Counted from the stretch's first letter, positions 1 through 8,721 are shown. The stretch is 64,000 bases of DNA from Companilactobacillus bobalius (GCF_009764355.1 NZ_LNUA01000032.1:434001-498000), one strand, 5' to 3'. The notes: generated by a model from the sequence alone, not told the origin. Made by a program: numbers and translations.

Positions 1-141
1 ATTTTATCTTAATAGTGTTAATAAGTAACTAATAAAATTCTAATGATCAAAATATATCTTCCTTAATAATTGTTTCATTTAATCAAATAGCCTAAATCTG
101 TTTGTTATGAAACACAATTATTCAGAATGTCTCTTATCTGT

Positions 142-158
142 CAGATTTGATAAATCTG
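142..158. promoter_or_regulatory. 17-bp palindrome upstream of the metallo-hydrolase gene
   Basis: CAGATTT-GAT-AAATCTG is a perfect inverted repeat with 7-base arms, lying about 60 bp before the start of the gene at 221. A separate AAATCTG half-site lies near position 94. This has the form of a repressor operator. Which protein binds it is unknown; the TetR regulator encoded at 1043-1576 is the nearest candidate. Confidence 0.4.
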
Positions 159-220
159 CTTGTATTCAAAGCGAGTTTTAATTTGTATGATGATGACATC
201 AATTAATCGAGGTATTTAAA

Positions 221-1054
221 GTGACTAACAAACAATCAATTAAAATTCATATATTACATACAGGACTAGTAAAAGTGGACAAGGCTTTACCCTTTAATGG
301 TCAATATCGTAATCCTTTAGCTTTTACCGGTTTATTCCGTTCAGAAAAGAATCAAGTTGTGTTACCCGTTTCTAGCTATCTAATTGAACATCCTAAAGGA
401 CTGATTCTAATCGATACGGGTTGGAACAAGTTGGTTAGACAGAGTAACTGGAAAGAATTAGGACCACAGGTACAAATCAATACCGGTTATCTTCCCCAAG
501 GCTGGTCAGTTGATGAACGTCTTCAAAAACTTGGTTATAAACCTTCAGACATAGATTATTTACTGTTGAGTCACTTACATTGCGATCATGTCAGTGGCCT
601 GAAGCAAGTTAAGAATGCTAAAAATATTCTTGTATCACAACCAGAATGGGGAATTGCTAATCGTTTACCAATGGTTTACTTACCTCACGAATGGAAAGGG
701 GTTAATGTGCAGACCTACAAGTATGATCATTCTGATATTGGTCCCTTTGGTGAAAGTTTTGATCTTTTTGGTGATGGGAGCATTATACAAATCCATACGC
801 CAGGTCACGCCACAGGAATGTCGGCAACTATGGTTAAAGGCAATGATGGTAAATATGTCCTTTTAGCAGCAGATACTGGATATGCTGCCCGTTCATGGGA
901 AGAAATGCTGACACCAGGTATCTGTACTAGTCGAAAGGATGCCATAACTTCCTTAGGTTGGATTTGCGAACAAGCTCATAGTAAAAGGTGTATAGCCGCA
1001 ATTGCTAACCATGATCCTAAAGTTGATTCTCAAATCATAGAACTACCCTATTGA
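221..1054 (+). CDS. Metallo-beta-lactamase fold hydrolase (AHL-lactonase-like subgroup)
   Basis: This is a predicted soluble zinc hydrolase of 277 residues. The diagnostic HxHxDH motif is visible as HLHCDH at residues 118-123. His196 (in TPGHATG), Asp218 (in AADTG) and His264 complete the expected di-zinc ligands. Proteins of this subgroup include lactonases and other esterases that open cyclic esters; the substrate here cannot be read from sequence. The gene runs alone rightwards and its last 12 bases overlap the end of a convergent TetR gene. An operator-like palindrome lies upstream. Lactonase function is only a family-level guess. Confidence 0.85.
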   Translation: MTNKQSIKIHILHTGLVKVDKALPFNGQYRNPLAFTGLFRSEKNQVVLPVSSYLIEHPKGLILIDTGWNKLVRQSNWKELGPQVQINTGYLPQGWSVDERLQKLGYKPSDIDYLLLSHLHCDHVSGLKQVKNAKNILVSQPEWGIANRLPMVYLPHEWKGVNVQTYKYDHSDIGPFGESFDLFGDGSIIQIHTPGHATGMSATMVKGNDGKYVLLAADTGYAARSWEEMLTPGICTSRKDAITSLGWICEQAHSKRCIAAIANHDPKVDSQIIELPY

Positions 1055-1576
1055 TTTTTTAACTAATCCATTCATGAATTTGGAAATTTCTTCTTGATGA
1101 CCATGTTTGAGTGACCAAAGAATCGCTGTTAAAGCACTATTAGCATAAAAGTCGCTCAAAAAATCATTTGGAACTTCTATTTTAATCTGTGATGACACTT
1201 TAACAAAATACTGTTTCAAAAGTTTAAAATAAGTAGCTTTTAAATTATCCTTAACATCAGATATTTCTACCAGTGTAGTGATTACTTTACTATCTGGAAT
1301 AAGACTGTTGTATAGATTAAGTAACAGTTCATCCTGACTTAATTGTTCTATCCTGTCAGAAAGAAGATCATTGAATTTTTCAGTCTGATTATGATTCATT
1401 TGCGCTAACAGATCATACTTATCCTGATAGTGATGGTAAAAGGTACTGCGACCAACTAGACTGGCAGTACATATGTCATTCACCGTAATTTTTTCAAAAG
1501 TTTTATCCTGTAATACTTGAATAAATCCATTTTGGATATCTCGAATTGTTTTAATTACTCTCAAATCTTCAGTCAT
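1043..1576 (-). CDS. TetR/AcrR-family transcriptional regulator
   Basis: A 177-residue protein with an N-terminal TetR helix-turn-helix: residues about 8-55 include ITVNDICTASLVGRSTFYHHY, the recognition helix and the usual Tyr-His-Tyr ending. The C-terminal half is a ligand and dimerisation domain of the TetR_C type seen in firmicute YsiA/DhaS-like regulators. The start follows an AGAAAGGT ribosome site. The gene converges on the metallo-hydrolase gene. It may control that gene or the leftward dehydrogenase cluster; neither is shown by the sequence. Confidence 0.85.
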   Translation of the reverse strand: MTEDLRVIKTIRDIQNGFIQVLQDKTFEKITVNDICTASLVGRSTFYHHYQDKYDLLAQMNHNQTEKFNDLLSDRIEQLSQDELLLNLYNSLIPDSKVITTLVEISDVKDNLKATYFKLLKQYFVKVSSQIKIEVPNDFLSDFYANSALTAILWSLKHGHQEEISKFMNGLVKKSIG

Positions 1577-1641
1577 TTGTTTACCTTTCTGATTTTAACT
1601 TCTAAAACCACCTTACTGTTTTGGAAAAAACAAAGCAATAT

Positions 1642-1676
1642 AAAAAATCCTTACAATTATTCTGTAAGGATTTTTT
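1642..1676 (-). terminator. Intrinsic terminator after the 2341-1682 dehydrogenase gene
   Basis: Inverted repeat AATCCTTACA / TGTAAGGATT with a short loop and a T-run in both directions. It lies just past the stop codon of the last gene of the leftward cluster and closes that transcript. Confidence 0.85.
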
Positions 1677-1681
1677 GATGA

Positions 1682-2341
1682 TTAGAGATCGTGTTCAATC
1701 TCTCGAATATGATGAAGCATATTATCTGTACCAGGTTTACTGATACCAAAACTTTCACGTTGATATTTCTCAGGATCATTAATGATTTTAATAACAAAGT
1801 CAGCGATGCTACTTCTGGAAATCATAGTTCCCTTAAAGGTTTCGCCTTTTTTAGTTAGTTCATAATCAATTTCAGCATCATCAGTCATATAGGCAGCACG
1901 GATAATGGTATATGATAGTTGACTACTTTCAATAATCTTGGCGGCACGTCTCGTGTCTTCTTTTGAAGCGTGTCCAACATAATTTTCAACCCATGAACCA
2001 AAAGGATCAGGCACTTCGTGATAAAGTCCAGAGCCAGTTATCCAGATTAACTGTGTTACTGAATTTTGTTGCATTGCGAAAACAATGTTTTGTGCCCATT
2101 GTTCCATTTGACCATTGAGGTTGGCATAAACTAGATCTTGACCAGCAATTATCTTTGTCAAAAGGTCTTTGTTGCTGACATCCCCTTCAATTACGGTTAC
2201 ATTATTGTGATTCTTTAAAGAATCCAAACGATTAGCGTGTCTTAAAATCAAAGTTAATTGATAATCGGGGTTATCTAGAAGCCTTTTCTCTACAATACGA
2301 GCAATCTTACCGTAAGCTCCTAAAATCAATACTTTTTTCAT
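1682..2341 (-). CDS. NAD(P)-binding NmrA/SDR-like protein
   Basis: A 219-residue atypical short-chain dehydrogenase. The N-terminal dinucleotide-binding loop is LGAYGKIAR (residues 7-15), followed by a Rossmann pattern and a conserved GLYHEVPDPFG segment shared with the paralogue at 2721 and with a broken copy near 20880. It lacks the Tyr-xxx-Lys catalytic pair of classical SDRs, so it may be a reductase or a redox-sensing NAD(P)H-binding protein. It is the last gene of a leftward cluster, 13 bp after the cyclophilin-like gene, and is followed by a terminator. Confidence 0.8.
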   Translation of the reverse strand: MKKVLILGAYGKIARIVEKRLLDNPDYQLTLILRHANRLDSLKNHNNVTVIEGDVSNKDLLTKIIAGQDLVYANLNGQMEQWAQNIVFAMQQNSVTQLIWITGSGLYHEVPDPFGSWVENYVGHASKEDTRRAAKIIESSQLSYTIIRAAYMTDDAEIDYELTKKGETFKGTMISRSSIADFVIKIINDPEKYQRESFGISKPGTDNMLHHIREIEHDL

Positions 2342-2354
2342 ATGATGTTCTCTC

Positions 2355-2705
2355 CTATTCTATAGAGAATTCTATATCGGTATCTCCCAATTGATTAAAG
2401 AAGGAGATGTCATCTTTAATATGACCAATCTTTTGTAAATCGCCGATTACTTCGCCGGTCTGTTTGTAAAAGATGACAAAGCTATGGCGTGGTGCCCAAT
2501 AGGCAATATCACCTACTTCATAACCGCTAGTTTTGGCTTTCTTGGCAGGCAAAGCTGTCTTAAAACGATAAGTCATTTCACGTGAGTAAAGGTTCATCAT
2601 TGATACTTTTAATGGAAAATGAGTCATGATGGCTCTAGATGTATCGTTGTCGTCAAAATTGGCAGTCAATTCTTGATTATTAATAATTAATTTTACTTTT
2701 GTCAT
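2355..2705 (-). CDS. Cyclophilin-like fold protein
   Basis: A 116-residue protein resembling the bacterial cyclophilin-like family (TM1367/PF18050 type). These small beta-barrel proteins share the cyclophilin fold but generally lack proline isomerase residues. Visible family traits are the opening beta-strand with TANFDDNDTSRA, the central YSREMTYRF and the segment GDIAYWAPRHSFVIFYKQTGEVIGDLQKIG. It sits 15 bp from the upstream NmrA-like gene and belongs to the same leftward operon. Genes of this family often occur beside dehydrogenases and flavodoxins, but the function is unknown. Confidence 0.7.
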   Translation of the reverse strand: MTKVKLIINNQELTANFDDNDTSRAIMTHFPLKVSMMNLYSREMTYRFKTALPAKKAKTSGYEVGDIAYWAPRHSFVIFYKQTGEVIGDLQKIGHIKDDISFFNQLGDTDIEFSIE

Positions 2706-2720
2706 TTATTTTCTCCCAAA

Positions 2721-3359
2721 TTAATAAAAAGATGGTTTGTCCCATTCAGTATTTGGTTCTACAACACCGATACTTTGTTTAACGTAGAGTGTTGGTTGTT
2801 TAACAATATCGGTTATCAATTTAGCAACAGCTTGACGTGTTACTTGAGTTCCCTTCATCGGTTGACCCTGAGGAACTACTTGATAGTTGTAATTACCATC
2901 TTGGTTATAAAGCCATGTCATTCTAAAGAAAGTGTAGTTTAATCCACTATTATCAATAACAGCAGCGGCTTGTTTGATAATGGTATAATCTCCCATCATA
3001 CGAGCATTCCATTGTCCGAATTTCCCAGCGACTTCATCGTAAATACCGAGACCACCGGCAACAATCAAACGACTAACTTTTTTCTGTTTCATAGCTTGAA
3101 CGACATTTTGATTTGCCTCTACAAAGTGTCCTGTGGCTAGGTAAACTATATCTTGTCCGGCAATAGCGTGCTTGAGGTCCTCTAGTTCATTCCAGTTACC
3201 ATCGAAGAGTGTTATTCGAGAATTGTCATTGAATTGTGCTAAGCGTTTATTAGCATTTCTAGCGAATAATGTCAGATGAACATTAGTTTCTTTCAACAGC
3301 ATGGGAATCAAATATTTAGAAATATTACTTGTGGCGCCTAATAAAATAACGTTTTGCAT
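2721..3359 (-). CDS. NAD(P)-binding NmrA/SDR-like protein
   Basis: A 212-residue Rossmann protein and paralogue of the gene at 1682. The nucleotide loop is LGATSNISK near residues 7-15, and GLGIYDEVAGKFGQWNARM aligns with the GLYHEVPDPFGSW segment of its neighbour. No classical catalytic Tyr-xxx-Lys pair is obvious. It lies 14 bp downstream of an SDR gene and 15 bp upstream of the cyclophilin-like gene, so all are probably co-transcribed. It is likely involved in NAD(P)H-dependent reduction or redox sensing; the substrate is not predictable. Confidence 0.8.
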   Translation of the reverse strand: MQNVILLGATSNISKYLIPMLLKETNVHLTLFARNANKRLAQFNDNSRITLFDGNWNELEDLKHAIAGQDIVYLATGHFVEANQNVVQAMKQKKVSRLIVAGGLGIYDEVAGKFGQWNARMMGDYTIIKQAAAVIDNSGLNYTFFRMTWLYNQDGNYNYQVVPQGQPMKGTQVTRQAVAKLITDIVKQPTLYVKQSIGVVEPNTEWDKPSFY

Positions 3360-3373
3360 TTTATTCTCCTTAA

Positions 3374-4117
3374 TTATCCTTGTTTAGTTGGGTATACAGT
3401 AAACTCATTTACGTTAACATCTTCCGGTTGATCGATAGCAAAGTTGACTACACGGGCAATGGCGTCAGGTGTGATACCGACTGATTGATAAAGCTTGTCC
3501 ATTCCTTGTTTAGCATTCTTATCAGTAATATGTTGTAGTAATTCGGTATTGATGGCAGCTGGATAAATTGTAGCAGTACGGATATTAGTGTGTTCTTGAG
3601 CGCTCTCCATACGGATGACTTCCATTAAATTTCTAACGGCAAATTTAGTAGCACCGTAAACACCTGATCCAACAAAACTCTTTAAACCAGCAACGGATGA
3701 GGTTGTAATAATTTGACCATGTTTTTGAGATGTAAAATCGGGCATAACTGCTGCCACGCCATTAAGGACACCTTTCAAGTTAACGTCAATCATGGCGTTC
3801 CATTCATTAACCTTTAGAGCACTGATTGGGGATGTGGGCATAATTCCAGCATTGTTATAAATAACATCGATAGTTCCAAATTTTTCTTTGGCTAGGCCAA
3901 CTAAAGCTTTCAAATCTTCAGGTTCAGTAACATCGGTAACACGATAAGCAGCTTGTCCACCGGCTTCGATAATATCCTGACTAATTTCTTGAAGACGAGA
4001 TTCACGTCTAGCTCCTAAAACAACTTTGGCACCGTTCCTAGCTAATAGTTTAGCTGTGGCTTCTCCAATACCTGATGATGCTCCTGTAATAACAACGACT
4101 TTATTTTCTACTGACAT
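3374..4117 (-). CDS. Short-chain dehydrogenase/reductase
   Basis: A classical SDR oxidoreductase of 247 residues. It has TGASSGIG at residues 11-18 (cofactor loop), NNAG at 88-91, Ser141 and the Tyr154-xxx-Lys158 catalytic pair in YGATK. ARR after the second strand suggests NADP(H) preference. Length is normal for the family. It is a paralogue of the gene at 5740 (similar TGASSGIG, YNNAGVMP and NGSK blocks). It is the second gene of the cluster running 4519 to 1682 and probably reduces a carbonyl compound. Confidence 0.88.
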   Translation of the reverse strand: MSVENKVVVITGASSGIGEATAKLLARNGAKVVLGARRESRLQEISQDIIEAGGQAAYRVTDVTEPEDLKALVGLAKEKFGTIDVIYNNAGIMPTSPISALKVNEWNAMIDVNLKGVLNGVAAVMPDFTSQKHGQIITTSSVAGLKSFVGSGVYGATKFAVRNLMEVIRMESAQEHTNIRTATIYPAAINTELLQHITDKNAKQGMDKLYQSVGITPDAIARVVNFAIDQPEDVNVNEFTVYPTKQG

Positions 4118-4129
4118 ATTAATGTCCTC

Positions 4130-4519
4130 CTAATTTTTGTTTAAAATATGATTGTAATTAACGACGTTCATTTGTTTCTTGCTGTGTTTATTGAAAACAA
4201 TTTTTTCATCATATGGTGCAAGCCGAATTGTTCGTTTACCGACTATCTTCCAGGTACCAGAATAAATATTGGTGATACCATGTTGATTTTCTTTCCATTT
4301 ATGATTTTTAGTAAAAGTAATTTTTTGATGAAGATCTTTGTTGTGATGATTGACCCAGGTGCCGACAATGTCTTGATTAGTGATTTTATGTACCTGACTA
4401 GTATTTACGTTGTTCTTGCTGGCCGAGATATCATCTTTGGGTCCAAATTTGATACTGATAATCAATAAAATTCCGAATACCAGTAAAGTACGGATGATGT
4501 ATTTTAACTTTTTGTTCAT
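4130..4519 (-). CDS. Membrane-anchored small protein with lipocalin-like domain
   Basis: A 129-residue protein of unknown function. One hydrophobic segment (about residues 8-25, RTLLVFGILLIISI) serves as an anchor or signal. The extracellular part contains a DIVGTWVN...ITFTKNHKW...YSGTWKI pattern, the G-x-W strand arrangement of small lipocalin-like domains. No lipobox Cys is present. An upstream in-frame ATG at 4525 exists, but the AAGG ribosome site is 8 bp from the ATG at 4519, which is therefore preferred. The gene is 12 bp upstream of the SDR gene and may be co-transcribed with it. Confidence 0.6.
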   Translation of the reverse strand: MNKKLKYIIRTLLVFGILLIISIKFGPKDDISASKNNVNTSQVHKITNQDIVGTWVNHHNKDLHQKITFTKNHKWKENQHGITNIYSGTWKIVGKRTIRLAPYDEKIVFNKHSKKQMNVVNYNHILNKN

Positions 4520-4628
4520 TCTCATTTCCTTTCTTTCATATCTCCTTGATTACAAATACTAGTATAGTCGGATATTAACTTATTTGAAGAATCTGATAAT
4601 TGATATAGTATTAACTAACAGTTGATAC

Positions 4629-4679
4629 TAAAAATACTACTATCCTAATAATGGTTACTTAGAATAGCAGTATTTTTAT
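4629..4679 (-). terminator. Intrinsic terminator after the alpha/beta hydrolase gene
   Basis: A long hairpin with arms AAAAATACTaCTAT and ATAGcAGTATTTTT, ending in a T-run on the minus strand. It lies 30 bp past the stop of the hydrolase gene. It separates the 6981-4709 transcript from the 4519-1682 cluster. Confidence 0.7.
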
Positions 4680-4708
4680 AGGCCTGTTTGTAAATAAAGA
4701 AAAACTAA

Positions 4709-5716
4709 TTAAAGGTTTTCCTTAAAGAAATTAGCAAATTTATCAAATGGAATCAAATTCATTTGATCATATAAGTCAGTATGTGTAGCACCTGGAACAA
4801 TAACTAACTCTTTTGGATCTTTCAAACGGTTATATGATTCTTCAGCTATATAACGTGAATGAGCTTTTTCACCAGTAACGATAAGGACTGGACGTGGAGA
4901 AATCGTTTCAATATGTTCTTGCAAATGGAAATTGTAGTAACCCCATGGAGTTGTGGCAGTCCAAGCTGAAGCTGAATTAACTGAACGGGGATGGAAAGCA
5001 CGACCACGATAGTAATTAAAGAATTCTTTTGTTACAGAGTCAGCATTAGCTGGTAAGTTTTCTGGAAATAAAGTATCTGATTGAAGTGGTTTGTCATTTC
5101 CATCAAATGGCAATTCGTGTAATCCATTAGCAGGTATACCTTTTTCAGCATCCTTCCAACGTTGATTTGCCAAAGTTTGTTTTTCGATTTCGCGTTGTTT
5201 CTCAGTTTTAGAATTATTTAATCCCATCCACATAGAATCTGACATATCATACATAACTGATGTGGCAACGGCTTTGATACGAACATCGATTGACGCTGCA
5301 GTTAAAACATGACTACCTAAACCACAGATACCAATAGCACCGATTCTTTCACGGTCAACGAACTTCTGAAGTCCAATGAAGTCAACGGCAGCGGAGAAGT
5401 CTTCGACAAAAATATCTGGTGAGGCGACATTTCTAACGCTACCAGAACTTTCTCCAGTGGTTGATTGATCAAAAGCTACAGTAACAAAGCCCTTTTCAGC
5501 TAATGTTTGAGCATAAAGACCGCTTGGTTGTTCTTTGACCGCACCGAATGGTCCTGAGATAACGATTGCTGGATACTTCTTGTTACTATCAAAGTTTAAT
5601 GGTGGGTAGAGATGTCCGGCTAGAATGAAACCAAAACGATTTTTGAAACGAACATTTTGAACGTCAATTTCTGGATTAATTTTAAAAACTCTTGTATCAT
5701 TTGCTAATTTACTCAT
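4709..5716 (-). CDS. Alpha/beta hydrolase with Cys nucleophile (dienelactone-hydrolase-like)
   Basis: A 335-residue alpha/beta hydrolase of the YcjY/dienelactone hydrolase-like group. The nucleophile elbow reads GICGLG instead of GxSxG, so the nucleophile should be Cys as in dienelactone hydrolases. An oxyanion region precedes it (VISGPFGAVKEQ). The late PGATHTDLY segment supplies the catalytic His. The gene stands between an SDR (23 bp upstream) and a terminator, so it is probably the last gene of a three-gene leftward operon. The likely substrate is a small ester or lactone. Confidence 0.8.
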   Translation of the reverse strand: MSKLANDTRVFKINPEIDVQNVRFKNRFGFILAGHLYPPLNFDSNKKYPAIVISGPFGAVKEQPSGLYAQTLAEKGFVTVAFDQSTTGESSGSVRNVASPDIFVEDFSAAVDFIGLQKFVDRERIGAIGICGLGSHVLTAASIDVRIKAVATSVMYDMSDSMWMGLNNSKTEKQREIEKQTLANQRWKDAEKGIPANGLHELPFDGNDKPLQSDTLFPENLPANADSVTKEFFNYYRGRAFHPRSVNSASAWTATTPWGYYNFHLQEHIETISPRPVLIVTGEKAHSRYIAEESYNRLKDPKELVIVPGATHTDLYDQMNLIPFDKFANFFKENL

Positions 5717-5739
5717 AATTTATTTTCTCTTTTCTTCTA

Positions 5740-6474
5740 TTATATATCTTGTTTGATTGGACGAATGATAACTTCATTTACATCCATGTTGTCTGGTGAA
5801 TCAATGGCAAAAGTAACTGATTTTGCAATATTTTGGGCTGACAAACCAATTTGCTTTTCTACTTCAATCTCGGCTTTTTGATTATCAGGATTTTTAATTG
5901 ATTTATATAATTCTGTAGAAACTGACCCCGGTGAAACTATAGTTGTTCGAATATTGTTGTTGTGCTGTTCTTGACGTAACCCTTCCATAATTGCTCTAAC
6001 TGCGAACTTGGAACCATTATAGACGGCTAGATTAGGAACAACTACATGTCCAGCTACGGAATCAGTTGCAATAATATGGCCTGACTTTTGCTTGACCATA
6101 GTTGGTAGAACAGCCGCAATTCCATTTAGCACACCCATGATATTAACATTTAAAATTTGTTGCCATTCGTCACGAGCACGGTTGATTAATGCATTAACGG
6201 GCATTACTCCAGCATTATTGTATAAGACATCGATACGTCCAAATTCATTATTGGCTGTATCTATTAAAGCTTGTACTTCATCAAAGTTAGTTACGTCTAC
6301 CTTTTGAGTTATGATCTGTTCATCAGGGAATTCGGCTTTTAATTCATTTAGTCGATCTAATCTTCTGGCACCAATAACTAATTTGGCATGATGTTTAGCT
6401 AACTCTCTAGTTGTGGCAGCTCCTATACCACTTGAGGCTCCAGTAATAACAATAACTTTATTTTCAATACTCAT
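5740..6474 (-). CDS. Short-chain dehydrogenase/reductase
   Basis: A classical SDR of 244 residues. The cofactor loop is TGASSGIG (11-18), with NNAG (86-89), Ser139 and the Tyr152-xxx-Lys156 catalytic pair (YNGSK). It is a paralogue of the SDR at 3374. Its start codon abuts the stop of the acetyltransferase gene upstream, so translation is probably coupled. It belongs to the operon 6981-4709, divergent from the LysR gene at 7092, which is the natural candidate regulator. Confidence 0.88.
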   Translation of the reverse strand: MSIENKVIVITGASSGIGAATTRELAKHHAKLVIGARRLDRLNELKAEFPDEQIITQKVDVTNFDEVQALIDTANNEFGRIDVLYNNAGVMPVNALINRARDEWQQILNVNIMGVLNGIAAVLPTMVKQKSGHIIATDSVAGHVVVPNLAVYNGSKFAVRAIMEGLRQEQHNNNIRTTIVSPGSVSTELYKSIKNPDNQKAEIEVEKQIGLSAQNIAKSVTFAIDSPDNMDVNEVIIRPIKQDI

Positions 6475-6981
6475 TTATCTTTCTCCTTTATTTATAATTT
6501 TTGCAGGATTACCAGTAACAACACTATAGGCGGCTATATCAGCGGTAACAACTGAGCCGGCAATAACGGTAGCTTCTTTACCAATAGTGACACCAGGTAA
6601 AACAGTTACGTGTCCACCAATTTTAGCTCCCTTTTCAATTACGATGGGTTTCTTTTTTGACTTAGTAGAGTAATCTGTTGTCAGCAAAGTTGTGTTAGGA
6701 CCAATAATTACGTTGTCATCGATTTTGATAGTTCCGATGTCGACCATAGTTACATCACAATTAATAAAAATGTTTTTTCCAAGTTTTATATTGCGACCGT
6801 AATCAGTATGAAATGGTAATCTAATTTCATTAGTCGAATCCAATTGATAACCGAATATTTCACTTAGCAATTGATTAGTCTCTTGGGAACAAGTTCGACC
6901 AGTATTTAGATGTTGCAGTAAACGTTGATTCTGTTCAACTAATCGTTGGTCAACCTTAAACAGGTCGGTTTGACATGTCAT
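6475..6981 (-). CDS. Hexapeptide-repeat acyltransferase (maltose/galactoside acetyltransferase-like)
   Basis: A 168-residue left-handed beta-helix protein with the NodL/LacA/Maa architecture: a short helical N-terminus with LLSEIFGY, then hexapeptide turns (IGTIKIDDNVIIGPN, IGGHVTVLPGVTIGKEATVIAGSVV) and the terminal GNPAK signature. These enzymes move acetyl from acetyl-CoA to sugars. The catalytic His normally found in the GHP loop is replaced here (LTTDYSTK), so activity is uncertain. A promoter TTCACA-17-TATACT lies upstream, divergent from the LysR gene. Confidence 0.8.
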   Translation of the reverse strand: MTCQTDLFKVDQRLVEQNQRLLQHLNTGRTCSQETNQLLSEIFGYQLDSTNEIRLPFHTDYGRNIKLGKNIFINCDVTMVDIGTIKIDDNVIIGPNTTLLTTDYSTKSKKKPIVIEKGAKIGGHVTVLPGVTIGKEATVIAGSVVTADIAAYSVVTGNPAKIINKGER

Positions 6982-7091
6982 TTAATTGCTCCTTTCAACT
7001 GAATGACTATAGTATAAAATGATTTGCTATCTATGTGAAATACTTCTAAAATATGAATAAACATAAATAAAAGTTATAGAAGGAAAAACAA

Positions 7092-7970
7092 ATGGAACTA
7101 CGAGTTTTACGATATTTCTTAGCTGTTGTTCAAGAAAAAAATATTACTAAAGCATCCGAAAAATTGCTTATCTCCCAACCGGCACTTTCTAAACAGTTAT
7201 CTGATTTGGAAAATGAATTAGGTGCCCAATTGTTTATTCGTGGACATAGACAAATAACCTTAACGTCCGAAGGCGAATATCTTCGTTCAAAGGCTAGTGA
7301 GATTGTTGATTTGGCAGATAAAACTACCGCCAATATTTTAACTGATCAAGTGATTGGTGGGGACTTGACGATTGGTGCCGGTGAAAGTGTTGGAATGAAA
7401 AGAATTATTGACGTTATGGGGAATATTAATCGAGATTACCCTGATGTTAAGGTGCATTTAATCAGTGGTGACGCTAATGAGATGGAGAGTAAATTAAACA
7501 GCGGTACTCTGGACTTTGCTGTATTCATGGGTGAACGTGACTTAAGTGACTTTAATTATTTACAGATTCCCGAGATAGATCAATGGGGTGTGATTATGCG
7601 TCAAGATGCCCCGTTAGCTGCTAAAAAATCTGTGACTTCAAAAGATTTATTGGGATTGCCTATTCTGATTTCTTCACAGGCAAAGACAAATAATCGTTTT
7701 GACAATTGGTGGGGAAACCTTGGTCCTAAGATGAATATTATGGGTACCTTCACCCTAGCGTTTAACGCCGAACTATTAGTGGAAAGTAGTCATTCATATA
7801 TGTTGACGTTTGATCATCTTCTAAGTGACAACGATAGTAAAGTATTAACTTTTCGGCCGTTAGAACCCAAGATAACCGAACCTATTACTGTGGTTTGGAA
7901 AAAGAATACTGTCCTATCGAAAGTTGATCAATTATTTGTAAAGAGATTACGTGCTTCACTTAATGAGTGA
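7092..7970 (+). CDS. LysR-family transcriptional regulator
   Basis: A 292-residue LysR protein. The winged helix-turn-helix lies at residues 1-60 (LRYFLAVVQEKNITKASEKLLISQPALSKQL, the family hallmark). A periplasmic-binding-like effector domain spans about 90-290. It is divergent from the acetyltransferase-SDR-hydrolase operon, with only 110 bp between start codons, which is the classical arrangement for a LysR activator and its target. The start is supported by GAAGG 9 bp before the ATG. The inducer is unknown. Confidence 0.9.
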   Translation: MELRVLRYFLAVVQEKNITKASEKLLISQPALSKQLSDLENELGAQLFIRGHRQITLTSEGEYLRSKASEIVDLADKTTANILTDQVIGGDLTIGAGESVGMKRIIDVMGNINRDYPDVKVHLISGDANEMESKLNSGTLDFAVFMGERDLSDFNYLQIPEIDQWGVIMRQDAPLAAKKSVTSKDLLGLPILISSQAKTNNRFDNWWGNLGPKMNIMGTFTLAFNAELLVESSHSYMLTFDHLLSDNDSKVLTFRPLEPKITEPITVVWKKNTVLSKVDQLFVKRLRASLNE

Positions 7971-8362
7971 TGATATATTCGAACCGTCCATTCCTAATTG
8001 TTTAATCTGCTATGCAGTGGTGCTACTATAACAATGTGCTAAGGGCATAAGACCTCTTTTGTCCATATGTTTCTCCCCTAGATTTGGGAAGAAAAGAATA
8101 TCATTTTTGTGATCTGTTAAGATTACAAGTCCGTTAAAGTTTAAGATAAACAAGCAAGCTTTGTTTAACTTTAAAGACTAAAAGAAATAATGTGACAGTT
8201 TAATTTAAAATAGGTATCCTTACTTAATGAAGCAGTTGCCTAACCCTAAGTGGGATTTGCGTTACATAAATAATATGCTTGAAGCATGAAAAGCTTTTTG
8301 TTCATATGTTTCTTCTTTTCCATATTAGAAAAAAGAGACAATTTAAATAAATGTAGCTTTGG

Positions 8363-8402
8363 AGACCATCCTTTAATATTTTTTAGGATGGTCTTTTTTT
8401 AT
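8363..8402 (+). terminator. Rightward intrinsic terminator in the non-coding stretch
   Basis: AGACCATCCT and AGGATGGTCT form a 10-bp perfect stem followed by seven or more T. It has no coding gene immediately upstream, which implies a transcript, perhaps a small RNA, starting somewhere in 7980-8360 or read-through from the LysR gene. Confidence 0.8.
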
Positions 8403-8458
8403 AAGTGCAATATTAAAATCTATATTTTGACTATGCATATGTTCAATTTTTATGAAGT

Positions 8459-8480
8459 AAGACCCTAATGGGTCTTTTTT
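8459..8480 (+). terminator. Second rightward terminator
   Basis: AAGACCC-TAAT-GGGTCTT followed by a run of T: a compact intrinsic terminator about 60 bp after the previous one. Two terminators in a row suggest a small transcription unit or insulation of the recombinase gene. Confidence 0.7.
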
Positions 8481-8605
8481 ACTGTTCAAAATCAGTGATG
8501 CTGACAGACGCATTCTACGAAACGAGAATATATAGTTGGTCATTAAAAGAATGAACTGGACCGTAGAATTAAGATTCGTTAAAATTACTTTTTCTCGTCA
8601 AAAAC

Positions 8606-8632
8606 AGGGGCTATTTGTAAGAAATAGCCCCT
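8606..8632. repeat. Perfect 11-bp inverted repeat
   Basis: AGGGGCTATTT and AAATAGCCCCT separated by 5 bases. A T-run follows on the minus strand (CCCCTGTTTTT), so it could terminate leftward transcripts. It may also be a recombination or protein-binding site, as it is followed by two further inverted repeats (8678-8714 and 8722-8760) before the recombinase gene. Confidence 0.6.
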
Positions 8633-8677
8633 ACAAAACATTGACGTAGCAAGCTAAAAAAATTACAATTAATACTT

Positions 8678-8714
8678 AGGGGTTATTTATTCAATATACT
8701 AAATAATAGTCCCT
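8678..8714. repeat. Imperfect inverted repeat related to the preceding one
   Basis: AGGGGTTATTTATT pairs with AATAATAGTCCCT across a short loop. Its outer AGGGG(C/T)TATTT resembles the repeat at 8606. It lies between two other hairpins upstream of the recombinase. Confidence 0.45.
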
Positions 8715-8721
8715 ATAACCA

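Noticed and set aside
4570..4625. A fifth ACTAG-type dyad upstream of the gene at 4519
   Set aside because: The promoter is similar (TCTTCA-18-TATACT), but the upstream arms do not form the dyad.
8286..8468. 60-codon open frame in the non-coding stretch
   Set aside because: Its sequence runs through the perfect terminator at 8363-8402 and near-duplicate repeat, has no ribosome site and no family resemblance.
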